This document shows, one piece after another, positions 38,473 through 46,828 of a stretch of DNA of 64,000 bases (position 1 is the stretch's first letter; each line of letters begins with the position of its first letter). Location: positions 186,001 through 250,000 of the forward strand of contig NZ_FNAT01000001.1 of the NCBI RefSeq assembly GCF_900102015.1, in the 5' to 3' direction. The position numbers were made by a program, and so were the translations under genes. This stretch comes from Limimaricola pyoseonensis. GTDB lineage: Bacteria; Pseudomonadota; Alphaproteobacteria; Rhodobacterales; Rhodobacteraceae. The notes beneath the pieces are model-generated. The model was given only the letters and a program-made list of their open reading frames with translations. It was not told the DNA's origin and ran no database searches.

Positions 38473-40097
38473 GCGACCGGCTCTACATCTACGACACCAC
38501 GCTGCGCGACGGGCAGCAGACGCAGGGCGTGCAGTTCTCGACCCGCGAGAAGGTGCAGATCGCGCAGGCGCTCGACGCGCTGGGCGTCGACCACATCGAG
38601 GGCGGCTGGCCCGGCGCCAACCCGACCGACAGCGAGTTCTTCGAAACCGCGCCCGAAACCCGCGCCACGCTCACCGCCTTCGGCATGACCAAGCGGGCCG
38701 GGCGCTCGGCCGAGAACGACGAGGTGCTGGCCGCGGTGCTGAACGCCGGCACGCCCTCGGTCTGCATCGTCGGCAAGACGCACGACTTCCACGTCACCAC
38801 CGCGCTCGGCATCACGCTCGAGGAGAACCTCGACAACATCGGCGCCTCGATCCGCCACATCGTGGCGCAGGGCCGCGAGGCGCTGTTCGACGCCGAGCAT
38901 TTCTTCGACGGCTGGAAGGCGAACCCCGACTACGCGCTGGCCGCGATCCGTGCCGCGCACGAGGCCGGGGCGCGTTGGATCGTGCTCTGCGACACCAATG
39001 GCGGCTCGATGCCCGAGGAGATCGGCGCCATCACCCGCGCGGTGATCGCGGCCGGCATCCCCGGAGAGCGGCTCGGCATTCATTGCCACGACGACACCGG
39101 GCAGGCCGTGGCCTGTTCGCTCGCCGCCGTAGAGGCGGGCGCGCGGCAGATCCAGGGCACGCTGAACGGGCTTGGCGAGCGCTGCGGCAACGCCAACCTC
39201 ACCACGCTGATCCCGACGCTGCTCCTGAAGGAGCCCTACGCCTCGACGCTCGAGACCGGCGTGACGCTCGACGCGCTGAAGGGGCTGCGCCGCGCCTCGC
39301 GGCTGCTCGACGATATCCTCAACCGCGTGCCCTCGAAGCAGGCGCCCTATGTCGGTGCCTCGGCCTTCGCCCACAAGGCGGGACTGCACGCCTCGGCCAT
39401 CGCCAAGGACCCCTCGACCTATGAGCATGTCGAGCCGGGCCTGGTCGGCAACACCCGCATCGTGCCGATGTCGAACCAGGCCGGGCAGTCGAACCTGCGC
39501 GAGCGGCTGATGCGCGCCGGCATCGAGGTCGAGAAGGGCGCCCCGGCGCTCGCCCGCATTCTCGAGCGGATAAAGGAGCAGGAATCGCGCGGCTACTCCT
39601 ACGACACCGCGCAGGCGAGCTTCGAGCTGCTGGCGCTGGACGAGCTGGGCCGCCTGCCGGACTTCTTCGAGATCAAGCGCTACCGCGTCACCGTCGAGCG
39701 CCGCCGCAACAAGCGCGGCCGGATGGTCTCGCTCTCCGAGGCCGTGGTCGTGGTGAAGATCGGCGGCGAGAAGGTGATGAGCGTCTCCGAGAGCGTGGGC
39801 CCCGACGGGTCGGACCGTGGCCCCGTCAACGCGCTCAGCCGGGCGCTGGTCAAGGATCTCGGGCCCTATCAGGGCTTCATCGAGGACGTGCACCTCGTCG
39901 ACTTCAAGGTGCGCATCACCGATGGTGGCACCGACGCCGTCACCCGCGTCATCATCGACAGCGAGGACGGGCAGGGCAACCGCTGGTCCACCGTCGGCGT
40001 CTCGGCCAACATCGTCGATGCGAGCTTCGACGCGCTGGTCGACGCGATCCTGTGGAAGCTGGTGCGCGAGAAGGCCGAACCGGTCGCGGCCCGCTGA
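38469..40097 (+). CDS. cimA: Citramalate synthase
   Basis: This 542-residue enzyme condenses pyruvate and acetyl-CoA to citramalate, a threonine-independent entry to isoleucine synthesis. The HMGL-like TIM barrel starts with [13 protein letters not shown] (residues 9-21), and metal-binding His residues lie in [13 protein letters not shown]-terminal LeuA-type allosteric domain (about 400-535) suggests feedback control by isoleucine. Family signals such as [10 protein letters not shown] and the [10 protein letters not shown] segment favour CimA over 2-isopropylmalate synthase. It overlaps cysS by ATGA, so both are likely to respond together to any control upstream of cysS. Confidence 0.9.
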   Translation: MSDRLYIYDTTLRDGQQTQGVQFSTREKVQIAQALDALGVDHIEGGWPGANPTDSEFFETAPETRATLTAFGMTKRAGRSAENDEVLAAVLNAGTPSVCIVGKTHDFHVTTALGITLEENLDNIGASIRHIVAQGREALFDAEHFFDGWKANPDYALAAIRAAHEAGARWIVLCDTNGGSMPEEIGAITRAVIAAGIPGERLGIHCHDDTGQAVACSLAAVEAGARQIQGTLNGLGERCGNANLTTLIPTLLLKEPYASTLETGVTLDALKGLRRASRLLDDILNRVPSKQAPYVGASAFAHKAGLHASAIAKDPSTYEHVEPGLVGNTRIVPMSNQAGQSNLRERLMRAGIEVEKGAPALARILERIKEQESRGYSYDTAQASFELLALDELGRLPDFFEIKRYRVTVERRRNKRGRMVSLSEAVVVVKIGGEKVMSVSESVGPDGSDRGPVNALSRALVKDLGPYQGFIEDVHLVDFKVRITDGGTDAVTRVIIDSEDGQGNRWSTVGVSANIVDASFDALVDAILWKLVREKAEPVAAR

Positions 40098-40137
40098 CGT
40101 TGGCCCTGCGTATTCCCCGAAAGGTGAAAGGAACAAC

Positions 40138-40908
40138 ATGAGCGTCGCCGCCTGCGCGGGCCTCGTCCAACGCGGCGACCCGGACCGATTCCTCTCGGCC
40201 ATGGCCGCCCCCGTGCCCGACCGCGAGAAGCTGTTCCCGCTCTATGCCTTCAACCTCGAGGTGGCGCGCGCGCCCTTCGTGACGAAGGAGCCGATGATCG
40301 CCGAGATGCGGCTGCAATGGTGGCGCGACGTGGTCGAGCAGATCGCGGGCGACGGCCCGGTGCGCGCCCACGAGGTCGCGACGCCGCTGGCGCAGGTCGC
40401 GCGCGAGGCGCGTCTTCCCGAGGCGGCGATGGACGCCATGGTCGCGGCGCGGCGCTGGGACATCGAGAACGACCCGTTCGAGGATCAGGCCGCGCTCGAC
40501 GCGCATATCGACGCCACCGCCGGCGGTCTGATGTGGCTTTCGGCCAAGGCGTTGGGCGCGGGGGACGGCGAGGAGGTGGCGATCCGGCAGGCGGGCTTCG
40601 GTCACGGCGTGGCGCTCTGGCTGCAGGCGATCCCGGATTTCGAGCAGAAGAACAAGCGGCCGCTGGTCGATGGCCGGCCCGAGGCGGTGCGCGACTTCGC
40701 GCGGCGCGGTCTCGACGCGCTGAAGGCCGCCCGCCGCGCCCGCATCTCGGCCGCCGCCGTGCCCGCCCTGCGCGCCGCCTGGCAGGCCGAGGGGGTGCTG
40801 AAGCGCGCCGTGGCCGAGCCGCGCCGCGTGGCCGACGGCGCGCTGGCGCCCGCGCCCGCGCAGGCCAAGGCATCGCTGATGCTGAAGGCCGCGACTAGGC
40901 GCTGGTGA
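40138..40908 (+). CDS. Squalene/phytoene synthase-fold protein (NDUFAF6-like)
   Basis: This 256-residue all-helical protein of the squalene/phytoene synthase fold begins MSVAACAGLVQRGDPDRFLS. I do not see the two DxxxD motifs needed for prenyl diphosphate condensation; their positions read MRLQWWRDVVEQI and similar. This fits the NDUFAF6-like branch, whose mitochondrial member is a complex I assembly factor, better than a carotenoid enzyme. GAAAGGAA precedes the ATG. It follows cimA by 40 bases and overlaps the convergent MFS gene by 14 bases. Confidence 0.8.
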   Translation: MSVAACAGLVQRGDPDRFLSAMAAPVPDREKLFPLYAFNLEVARAPFVTKEPMIAEMRLQWWRDVVEQIAGDGPVRAHEVATPLAQVAREARLPEAAMDAMVAARRWDIENDPFEDQAALDAHIDATAGGLMWLSAKALGAGDGEEVAIRQAGFGHGVALWLQAIPDFEQKNKRPLVDGRPEAVRDFARRGLDALKAARRARISAAAVPALRAAWQAEGVLKRAVAEPRRVADGALAPAPAQAKASLMLKAATRRW

Positions 40909-42130
40909 CGGAGGCGCGGCGCTGGTCGATCTTCAGCCAGGCCAGCGCGCCCGCCGCCAGGATCAGCGCCGGGATCATCGCGAGGTTCACCGCCGACCAG
41001 CCCTGCTCGGCGCTGCCGCCCGAGCAGTTCATCAGCCCGCCCGAGGCCAGTGAGGCGACGGTGACGAAGCCGAACACCATCATGTCGTTCAGCCCCTGCG
41101 CCACGCCGCGCTCCTCGGGGCGATGCGCCGCCGTCAGCATCGCCGTCGCGCCGATGAAGCCGAAGTTCCAGCCGAGGCCCAGCAGGATCAGCGTGCCGTA
41201 GAACTGCGACAGATCGGTGCCCGACAGCCCGATCAGTCCGGCGCAACCCAGAAGCATCAGGCCGGTGCCGACGATCCTGCTCGCCCCGAAGCGCGCGATC
41301 AGGTGACCGGTGATGAAGGACGGCGCGAACATCGCCAGCACATGCGCCGAGACGATGTCGTTCGCCTCGTCCCGCCCGAAGCCGCAACCGACCACCGCCA
41401 GCGGCGTCGAGGTCATCACGAGGTTCATCAGCGCGTAGGAGACCATGCCGCAGATGATCGCCACCGCGATCGTCGGCTGGCGCAGCATGTCGCGCTTGCG
41501 GCGGGAGGCCGCGGGCGCGACCTGCGGATCGGTCGCGCCGCCCTTCGGCAGGTCGAGCAGGAGGAACAGCAGCAGCCCGCCGAGGTTCAGCGCCACGATC
41601 GCGGCGTAGCTGCCGAGGAACGGGATCGGGTGCGCGTCGAGCACGAGCTTGTTCAGCTGCGGCCCGATCAGCGCCGAGGCGAGACCGCCCGCCATCACCC
41701 ATGAGATCGCCTTGGGCCGGAACGCATCGGAGGCCGAGTCGGCGGCGGCGAAGCGGAAGAAACCCTGCGACGACATGTAGATGCCGCTGACATAGCTGCC
41801 CAGCAGGACCAGGAGGAACGACCCCTCGAGCAGGCCCAGCGCGGCGATGCCCGCGCCCGCCGCGCCCGCAAGCCCGCCGATCACGAAGCCCGTGCGCCGC
41901 CCGTGCCGCTGCATCAGCGGCGACAGCCAGGGCGCGGTGGTCATCGAGCCGAACACCATCAGCGAAATGGGCAGGGTTGCGAGGCAGGGGTTCGGCGAGA
42001 GCATCGCCCCCACCAGCCCGCCGATCACGAACAGGATCGGCATCTGCGCCCCCAGCACCGCCTGTGCGGCCACGAGCACGGCGGTGTTGCGCTTGGCGCG
42101 GCGGTCGTCGGGAATGGGTGCTGTCGTCAT
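40895..42130 (-). CDS. Major facilitator superfamily transporter
   Basis: This 411-residue inner-membrane protein has 12 predicted helices in two halves, separated by a basic loop (about 205-220, AASRRKRDML). The MFS loop 2-3 signature is present in degenerate form (MQRHGRRTGFVIGG). The substrate is unknown. It does not lie in an obvious operon: cobB starts 31 bases upstream on the same strand, so a cobB-MFS transcript is possible, but a cobalamin link would be guesswork. Its 3' end overlaps the convergent gene. Confidence 0.88.
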   Translation of the reverse strand: MTTAPIPDDRRAKRNTAVLVAAQAVLGAQMPILFVIGGLVGAMLSPNPCLATLPISLMVFGSMTTAPWLSPLMQRHGRRTGFVIGGLAGAAGAGIAALGLLEGSFLLVLLGSYVSGIYMSSQGFFRFAAADSASDAFRPKAISWVMAGGLASALIGPQLNKLVLDAHPIPFLGSYAAIVALNLGGLLLFLLLDLPKGGATDPQVAPAASRRKRDMLRQPTIAVAIICGMVSYALMNLVMTSTPLAVVGCGFGRDEANDIVSAHVLAMFAPSFITGHLIARFGASRIVGTGLMLLGCAGLIGLSGTDLSQFYGTLILLGLGWNFGFIGATAMLTAAHRPEERGVAQGLNDMMVFGFVTVASLASGGLMNCSGGSAEQGWSAVNLAMIPALILAAGALAWLKIDQRRASVTSA

Positions 42131-42161
42131 GCATCACCGCTAGCGGCACGATGCGCGCTTG

Positions 42162-43445
42162 TCACGCGTCCTCTGCCACCCGGTCGATCAGGTGTGCGAA
42201 TGAGCCGCAGACACGACCCTGCCGCAGGCCCATCGCGGGCAGCTTCGTGCCCTCCGCGTCCCGCGCGTCGAAGAGCGGCGCGCCTTCGGCTCTGAGCGTC
42301 GTGGCATAGTGGAACTCGTGCGCCGCCCAGCGCCCGGCGAAGGGACCGGCCTCGGCGCGGACATGGCGGTAGCCCAGATGCAGCTTGCGACGTTCGAATG
42401 ACGTCTCCAGCCGCAGCAGCCCGGCCATGGGGTGACGCGCGCCGTCCGCGTCGATCAGCCCTTCTCCAAGCAGCATGTAACCGCCACATTCTCCATAAAC
42501 ATCAATGTTTTGCGCGGCATTTCTCAGGCTTTTCATGAACTCTTCCGCCGCGGCGAGCCGCCCGGCATGCAGCTCCGGGTAGCCGCCCGGCAGCATGACC
42601 ATGTCCCCGTCCGGCACCGCTTCGTTCGCCAGGGGAGAGAATGGCCGGATTTCGGCGCCCTGCGCTCGCCAGTCGGCCAGAAGATGCGGGTAGGCAAAGG
42701 CGAAGGCCGCGTCGCTCGCGAGCGCGATCCGCTGCGCCGGCGGCGGCACGCACGGACCGGGGGCGTCGGGCAAGGGGGGCGCGGTTTCGGCCAGTGCCGA
42801 CAGCGCGTCGAGGTCGAGATGCGCCTCGACCCGGTCCGCCGCACGATCGAGAAAGGCGTCGAGATCGGGCCGCTCGCCCGCCTGCACCAGCCCGAGATGG
42901 CGCGAGGGATGCCCCAGCCCGGCATCGCGCGGCAGCGCGCCGAGCACCGGCAGGCCGACCCGCGCCAGCGCCGCGCGCAGCATCCGCTCGTGCCGCTCCG
43001 AACCCACCCGGTTCAGCACCACGCCCGCGACTTGCACCTCCCGGTCGAACCCGGCGAAGCCCGCAACCAGCGGCGCGACCGACTGCGCCATCCGGCCCGC
43101 ATCGACCACCAGCACCACCGGCAGCCCCAGCAGCCGCGCGAGATCCGCTGTCGCGCCGCGCCCCTCGGGCGGTGCGCCGTCGAACAGGCCCATCGCGCCC
43201 TCGACCAGCAGCATCCCGTCGCCGCCGGCCAGCGCCCGCAGGCGCTCAGGCCGCATCGCCCAGGCGTCGAGGTTGAAGCAGGGCGCGCCGCAGGCCGCCT
43301 CGTGGAAGCGCGGGTCGATGTAGTCAGGCCCCGACTTCGCGCCCCGCACCGCGACGCCGCGACGCGACAGCGCGCGCAGCAGGCCCAGCGTCACCGTGGT
43401 CTTGCCCGAGCCGGAACTCGGAGCGGACAGGATCAGCCCCGGCAT
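42162..43445 (-). CDS. cobB: (Hydrogeno)cobyrinate a,c-diamide synthase
   Basis: This 427-residue glutamine- and ATP-dependent amidotransferase amidates the a and c side chains of (hydrogeno)cobyrinic acid. The P-loop APSSGSGKTT lies at 8-17, and the C-terminal class I glutaminase domain has nucleophile Cys320 in VYGECGGYM. A short A+T-rich patch around 42490-42535 stands out from the gene's codon use. cobA follows downstream on the same strand. Confidence 0.93.
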   Translation of the reverse strand: MPGLILSAPSSGSGKTTVTLGLLRALSRRGVAVRGAKSGPDYIDPRFHEAACGAPCFNLDAWAMRPERLRALAGGDGMLLVEGAMGLFDGAPPEGRGATADLARLLGLPVVLVVDAGRMAQSVAPLVAGFAGFDREVQVAGVVLNRVGSERHERMLRAALARVGLPVLGALPRDAGLGHPSRHLGLVQAGERPDLDAFLDRAADRVEAHLDLDALSALAETAPPLPDAPGPCVPPPAQRIALASDAAFAFAYPHLLADWRAQGAEIRPFSPLANEAVPDGDMVMLPGGYPELHAGRLAAAEEFMKSLRNAAQNIDVYGECGGYMLLGEGLIDADGARHPMAGLLRLETSFERRKLHLGYRHVRAEAGPFAGRWAAHEFHYATTLRAEGAPLFDARDAEGTKLPAMGLRQGRVCGSFAHLIDRVAEDA

Positions 43446-43453
43446 CTGCGGGC

Positions 43454-43483
43454 GGGATCCGAGTATTTGTAGAGAGAAGTAAG
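43454..43483 (+). repeat. Dispersed intergenic motif, copy 1
   Basis: One of three copies of a motif with core GAGTATTTGYRGAGWRAAG. This copy lies in the 41-base gap between cobA and cobB (both minus strand), so the motif points against transcription. It matches copy 2 at 26 of 30 bases. No coding or terminator role is apparent. Confidence 0.6.
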
Positions 43484-43486
43484 CAC

Positions 43487-44338
43487 TCAGGCCTGTTCGG
43501 CCGGGCGGCCGCGCCCCAGAGGGTCGAGATCGCGTGGCCCCACGCCCGAAAGCTGCCCCTGCCAGTCGAGCACCTGCCGCATCAGCACCGCGCGGCCGAT
43601 GCAGATGATCGCCGGCGGCTCGAGCTTGGTGTCGGCGATGTGCTCGGCCATCCGGCCCAGCCGCGTCTCGAGCACCTTCTGCGTCGGCGTGGTCGCGCCC
43701 GCGACCACCGCCACCGGCTCCTCCGGGTCGCGGCCGGCCGCCATCAGCGCGGTGGCGATCTGCTCGGCATGCTTGATGCCCATGTAGATCACGATCACCT
43801 GGCTGCCCTTCGAGATCGCCGCCCAGTCGAGCGAGGAGGGCGTCGCACCGGACTGGTCGTGGCCGGTGACGAAGGTGACCGACTGGTTCACGTCGCGATG
43901 CGTCACCGGAATGCCGGCATAGGCCAGCCCGCCGATCCCGGCGCTGATGCCTGGCACGATCCGCACCCGCACGCCGTGCTGGATCAGCGTCTGCGCCTCT
44001 TCGCCGCCGCGCCCGAACACGAAGGGATCGCCGCCTTTGAGGCGCAGCACCCGGCGGCCATCGCGCGCCAGTTCCACCAGCCGCAGCGAGATGTCGCGCT
44101 GCTTGGCCGAGGGCTTGCCGCCGCGCTTGCCGGCATAGATCTTCTCGGCCTCGGGCGCCCAGTCGAGGATGCGCTCGTCGACCAGCGCGTCGTAGACGAT
44201 GACGTCGGCTTGCCTGAGCGCGTTGAGCGCGTGCAGCGTCAAGAGCCCAGGATCGCCGGGCCCCGCGCCGCAGAGCCAGACCCAGCCGGGTTCGAGCACG
44301 GGCCAGTCTTGGCCGGGAAGCGAGATCGAGTCGGTCAT
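43487..44338 (-). CDS. cobA: Uroporphyrinogen-III C-methyltransferase
   Basis: This 283-residue SAM-dependent enzyme methylates uroporphyrinogen III at C2 and C7 to give precorrin-2, the branch point for cobalamin and sirohaem. Signatures are GAGPGDPGLLT near residue 25, RLKGGDPFVFGRGGEE and VPGISAGIGGLAYAGIP. The ATG at 44338 follows GGAGG; a longer frame is rejected. It is divergent from cbiD, with a set of inverted half-sites between the two genes. Confidence 0.95.
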   Translation of the reverse strand: MTDSISLPGQDWPVLEPGWVWLCGAGPGDPGLLTLHALNALRQADVIVYDALVDERILDWAPEAEKIYAGKRGGKPSAKQRDISLRLVELARDGRRVLRLKGGDPFVFGRGGEEAQTLIQHGVRVRIVPGISAGIGGLAYAGIPVTHRDVNQSVTFVTGHDQSGATPSSLDWAAISKGSQVIVIYMGIKHAEQIATALMAAGRDPEEPVAVVAGATTPTQKVLETRLGRMAEHIADTKLEPPAIICIGRAVLMRQVLDWQGQLSGVGPRDLDPLGRGRPAEQA

Positions 44339-44352
44339 GCCTCCGTTATTGT

Positions 44353-44382
44353 CGCATCGGCCGCGATGCGAAACCCCGCATC
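44353..44382. promoter_or_regulatory. Three inverted half-sites between cobA and cbiD
   Basis: CGCATCG (44353-44359), CGATGCG (44364-44370) and CGCATC (44377-44382) form a central half-site that is complementary to both neighbours. It could be a three-half-site operator for a dimeric regulator of the divergent cobalamin genes, or two mutually exclusive RNA hairpins in the cobA leader. No cobalamin riboswitch is recognisable. Confidence 0.45.
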
Positions 44383-44385
44383 CGC

Positions 44386-44414
44386 TTTCCACCCCGCGCG
44401 CGGCCTTCTATTGT
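44386..44414 (+). promoter_or_regulatory. Promoter for a probably leaderless cbiD transcript
   Basis: TTTCCA (44386-44391) and TATTGT (44409-44414) are 17 bases apart. The expected start falls at or next to the cbiD ATG (44422), and no Shine-Dalgarno sequence precedes that ATG. Confidence 0.5.
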
Positions 44415-44421
44415 CCGCGCC

Positions 44422-45474
44422 ATGAACACGCCCGCCCAACTCCGCCGCGGCTGGACCACCGGCGCCTGCGCCGCTGCCGCGACGCGCGCGGCGCTGATCC
44501 GGCTCTGGGGCGGCGACTGGCCCGAGAGCGTCACCATCGCCCTGCCGCGCGGCGAGCGGCCGAGTTTTGCCGTCGCGCATCGCGCCGAAGGGCCGGGCTG
44601 GGCCGAGGCTGGCATCGTCAAGGACGCGGGCGACGACCCGGACGTGACCCATGGCGCGCTGATCGTCGCGCGGGTGCGGGCCGCGCCCGGCGGCGTGACG
44701 TTCCGCGCGGGCGAGGGGGTGGGAACCGTCACGAAGCCCGGCCTGCCGATCCCGCCGGGCGAGCCCGCGATCAACCCGGTGCCGCGCGCGATGATGGAGG
44801 AGGTGGTGGCCGAGCTTGCCGCCGAGCACGCCCGTGCGCCAGACATCGAGATCACCGTCTCGGTCCCCGGCGGGGCCGAGATCGCGAAGAAGACCTGGAA
44901 CCCGCGGCTCGGCATCGAAGGGGGCCTGTCGATCCTCGGCACCACCGGCATCGTCCGGCCTTTCTCCTGCGCCGCCTGGATCGCTTCGATCCATCGCGGT
45001 GTCGACGTGGCCCGCGCCGCCGGTCTCGGACATGTCGCGGGCTGCACCGGGGCAACCTCGGAGAAGGTGGTGCAGGCGCTGCACGGCCTGCCGGACCATG
45101 CCATGCTCGACATGGGCGACTTCGCGGGCGGTCTTCTGAAATACCTCGCCAAGCACCCGGTGCCGCGCGTCACCATCGGCGGCGGGATCGGCAAGATCAC
45201 GAAGCTCGCGCAGGGGGCGGTCGATCTGCATTCCGCGCGCAGCCAGGTGGATCTCGAGGCGCTGGCCGATCTGGCGGGGGTGCCGGAGATCGCGGGGGCC
45301 AACACCGCGCTCGAGGCGTCGCGCATGGCGCCCGATCTCGGGCAGAAGGTGGCCGAGGCCGCGCTGGCGCAGCTGGTCGGGCGCTACGGTACCGCTGCCG
45401 ACGGCACGCGCATCGGCTTCGACGTGGTGGTGATCGACCGTGCCGGCACCGTGCTCGGGCGGGCGGGCCCATGA
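44422..45474 (+). CDS. cbiD: Cobalt-precorrin-5B C1-methyltransferase CbiD
   Basis: This 350-residue protein of the CbiD family catalyses C1 methylation during corrin ring contraction. Recognised segments are LRRGWTTGACAAAATRAAL at the N-terminus, GEPAINPVPRAMM and the GCTGATSEKVV loop. CbiD was described from the anaerobic, early-cobalt pathway, whereas the following cobK and the glutamine amidotransferase cobB are shared by or typical of the late-cobalt pathway. In such organisms CbiD is thought to stand in for CobF. The ATG has no Shine-Dalgarno. Its stop overlaps cobK (ATGA). Confidence 0.92.
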   Translation: MNTPAQLRRGWTTGACAAAATRAALIRLWGGDWPESVTIALPRGERPSFAVAHRAEGPGWAEAGIVKDAGDDPDVTHGALIVARVRAAPGGVTFRAGEGVGTVTKPGLPIPPGEPAINPVPRAMMEEVVAELAAEHARAPDIEITVSVPGGAEIAKKTWNPRLGIEGGLSILGTTGIVRPFSCAAWIASIHRGVDVARAAGLGHVAGCTGATSEKVVQALHGLPDHAMLDMGDFAGGLLKYLAKHPVPRVTIGGGIGKITKLAQGAVDLHSARSQVDLEALADLAGVPEIAGANTALEASRMAPDLGQKVAEAALAQLVGRYGTAADGTRIGFDVVVIDRAGTVLGRAGP

Positions 45475-46202
45475 CCGTGCTCGTGCTCGCCGGAACCCGC
45501 GAGGGGCGCGAGATCGCCGCAGGCCTCGCGGAGCGCGCCATCCCCGTGCTCGCCTCGATCGCCGGGCGCACGCGGCGACCGCTCGACCCGGGCGTGCCGC
45601 TCCGGACCGGTGGTTTCGGCGGTGCGGACGGCTTCCGCGACGTGCTGCGCGACGAGGGCGTCACCGCCGTGATCGACGCGACGCATCCCTTCGCCGAGGA
45701 AATCACCGCGCGCACCGCCCGCATCTGCCGCGAGGAGGGGCTGCCGCATCTGCTGCTGCGCCGCCCCGGCTGGACACCCGGTCCCGGTGACGACTGGACC
45801 TTCATCGCGCGCGAGGCCGATCTCGCCCGCCATGCCCCGCCGGGGGCGACGGTCTTCCTCGCCACCGGTCCGCAGAGGATCGACCGCTTCACCGGGCTGG
45901 AGGGTCGCCGCGTGCTCTGTCGCCGGGTCGATCCTGCGCCGGAGCCGTTTCCGTTCGAAGGCGGCGACTGGGTCGTCGGCCGCCCGCCATTCGGCCTCGA
46001 CGACGAGAAGGCGCTTTTCGCGCTGCTGGGCGTCGACCTGCTGGTCACCAAGAATTCCGGCGGCCCGGAGGGTCGCGCAAAGCTCGACGCCGCCCGCGCG
46101 TTGCGCTTGCCGGTGGTGTTGCTCGACCGCCCCCCCTTGCCGGAGGGGGTCGAACCCGTCCAGACCGTGGCCGAGGCATTGCACTGGGCGGAGGAATTGT
46201 GA
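45471..46202 (+). CDS. cobK: Precorrin-6A reductase
   Basis: This 243-residue NADPH-dependent enzyme reduces precorrin-6A to dihydro-precorrin-6. Family motifs include VLAGTREGREIA at the N-terminus, IDATHPFAEEIT, VFLATGPQRI and the C-terminal LVTKNSGGPEGRAKLDAA. It overlaps cbiD at its start (ATGA) and the following glycosylase gene at its stop (GTGA), so it sits in a tightly coupled run that extends beyond cobalamin functions. Confidence 0.93.
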   Translation: MTVLVLAGTREGREIAAGLAERAIPVLASIAGRTRRPLDPGVPLRTGGFGGADGFRDVLRDEGVTAVIDATHPFAEEITARTARICREEGLPHLLLRRPGWTPGPGDDWTFIAREADLARHAPPGATVFLATGPQRIDRFTGLEGRRVLCRRVDPAPEPFPFEGGDWVVGRPPFGLDDEKALFALLGVDLLVTKNSGGPEGRAKLDAARALRLPVVLLDRPPLPEGVEPVQTVAEALHWAEEL

Positions 46203-46828
46203 CCGGACGCATCATCTTGACCGAGGCCGACGTGGCCGAAGGCGCGGACTGGCTCGCCGCCAATTGCGCGCACTTCTCGGGGCTTCTCGAGATCACCGGG
46301 CCGCTGCCGCTCCGCCGCACGCCGGACGGCTTCGCGCAGCTCGCCTCCGCCATCGTCAGCCAGCAGGTCTCGACCGCCTCGGCCCGGGCGATCCGCGGGC
46401 GGCTGGACGACGCCGACCTGATGCGGCCCGAAACCATCGAGGGGGCCTCCGACGAGGCGCTGCGCGCCTGCGGGCTGTCGCGCCAGAAGATGCGCTACCT
46501 GCGCGCGCTGGCGGCCTCGGGCATCGACTTCGACGCCCTACGCGACGCGCCCACCGAGGAGGTGATCGCCACGCTGACCGCCGTGACCGGCATCGGCGTC
46601 TGGACCGCCGAGATCTACGCGATGTTCGCGCTGGGCCGGGCCGACGTCTTCGCGCCGGGCGACCTGGCGCTGCAGGAGGGGGCGCGGCACCTGCTGAAGC
46701 TGGAGGAACGCCCGAAGGAGCGCGCGCTGCGCGAGATCGCCACCCGGTGGTCGCCCTGGCGCGCGGTTGCGGCGCGGGGACTGTGGGAATACTACCACCA
46801 CGTGAAGGGCAGGGAAGGAATCCTATGA
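46199..46828 (+). CDS. DNA-3-methyladenine glycosylase (AlkA/HhH-GPD type)
   Basis: This 209-residue base-excision repair glycosylase of the HhH-GPD superfamily removes alkylated bases. The helix-hairpin-helix (LTAVTGIGVWTAEIYAMF, around 126-143) is followed by the catalytic Asp155 in APGDLAL. SAIVSQQVSTA is the usual N-terminal signature. It lacks the FCL iron-sulfur motif of MutY/Nth. The GTG start overlaps the cobK stop, and its own stop overlaps the next gene, so it is cotranscribed with cobalamin genes without an obvious functional link. Confidence 0.9.
   Translation: MTGRIILTEADVAEGADWLAANCAHFSGLLEITGPLPLRRTPDGFAQLASAIVSQQVSTASARAIRGRLDDADLMRPETIEGASDEALRACGLSRQKMRYLRALAASGIDFDALRDAPTEEVIATLTAVTGIGVWTAEIYAMFALGRADVFAPGDLALQEGARHLLKLEERPKERALREIATRWSPWRAVAARGLWEYYHHVKGREGIL

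Noticed and set aside
38469-40097. 2-Isopropylmalate synthase (LeuA)
   Set aside because: The overall domain order is shared, but the 542-residue length and motifs such as [10 protein letters not shown] near the active site fit citramalate synthase better.
40138-40908. Phytoene or squalene synthase (carotenoid or hopanoid enzyme)
   Set aside because: The fold matches but the two Asp-rich catalytic motifs are missing and no crt or hpn genes are nearby.
44339-44421. A cobalamin riboswitch between cobA and cbiD
   Set aside because: The gap is only 83 bases and lacks the B12-box and the long multi-helix fold; the cbiD leader appears to be absent altogether.
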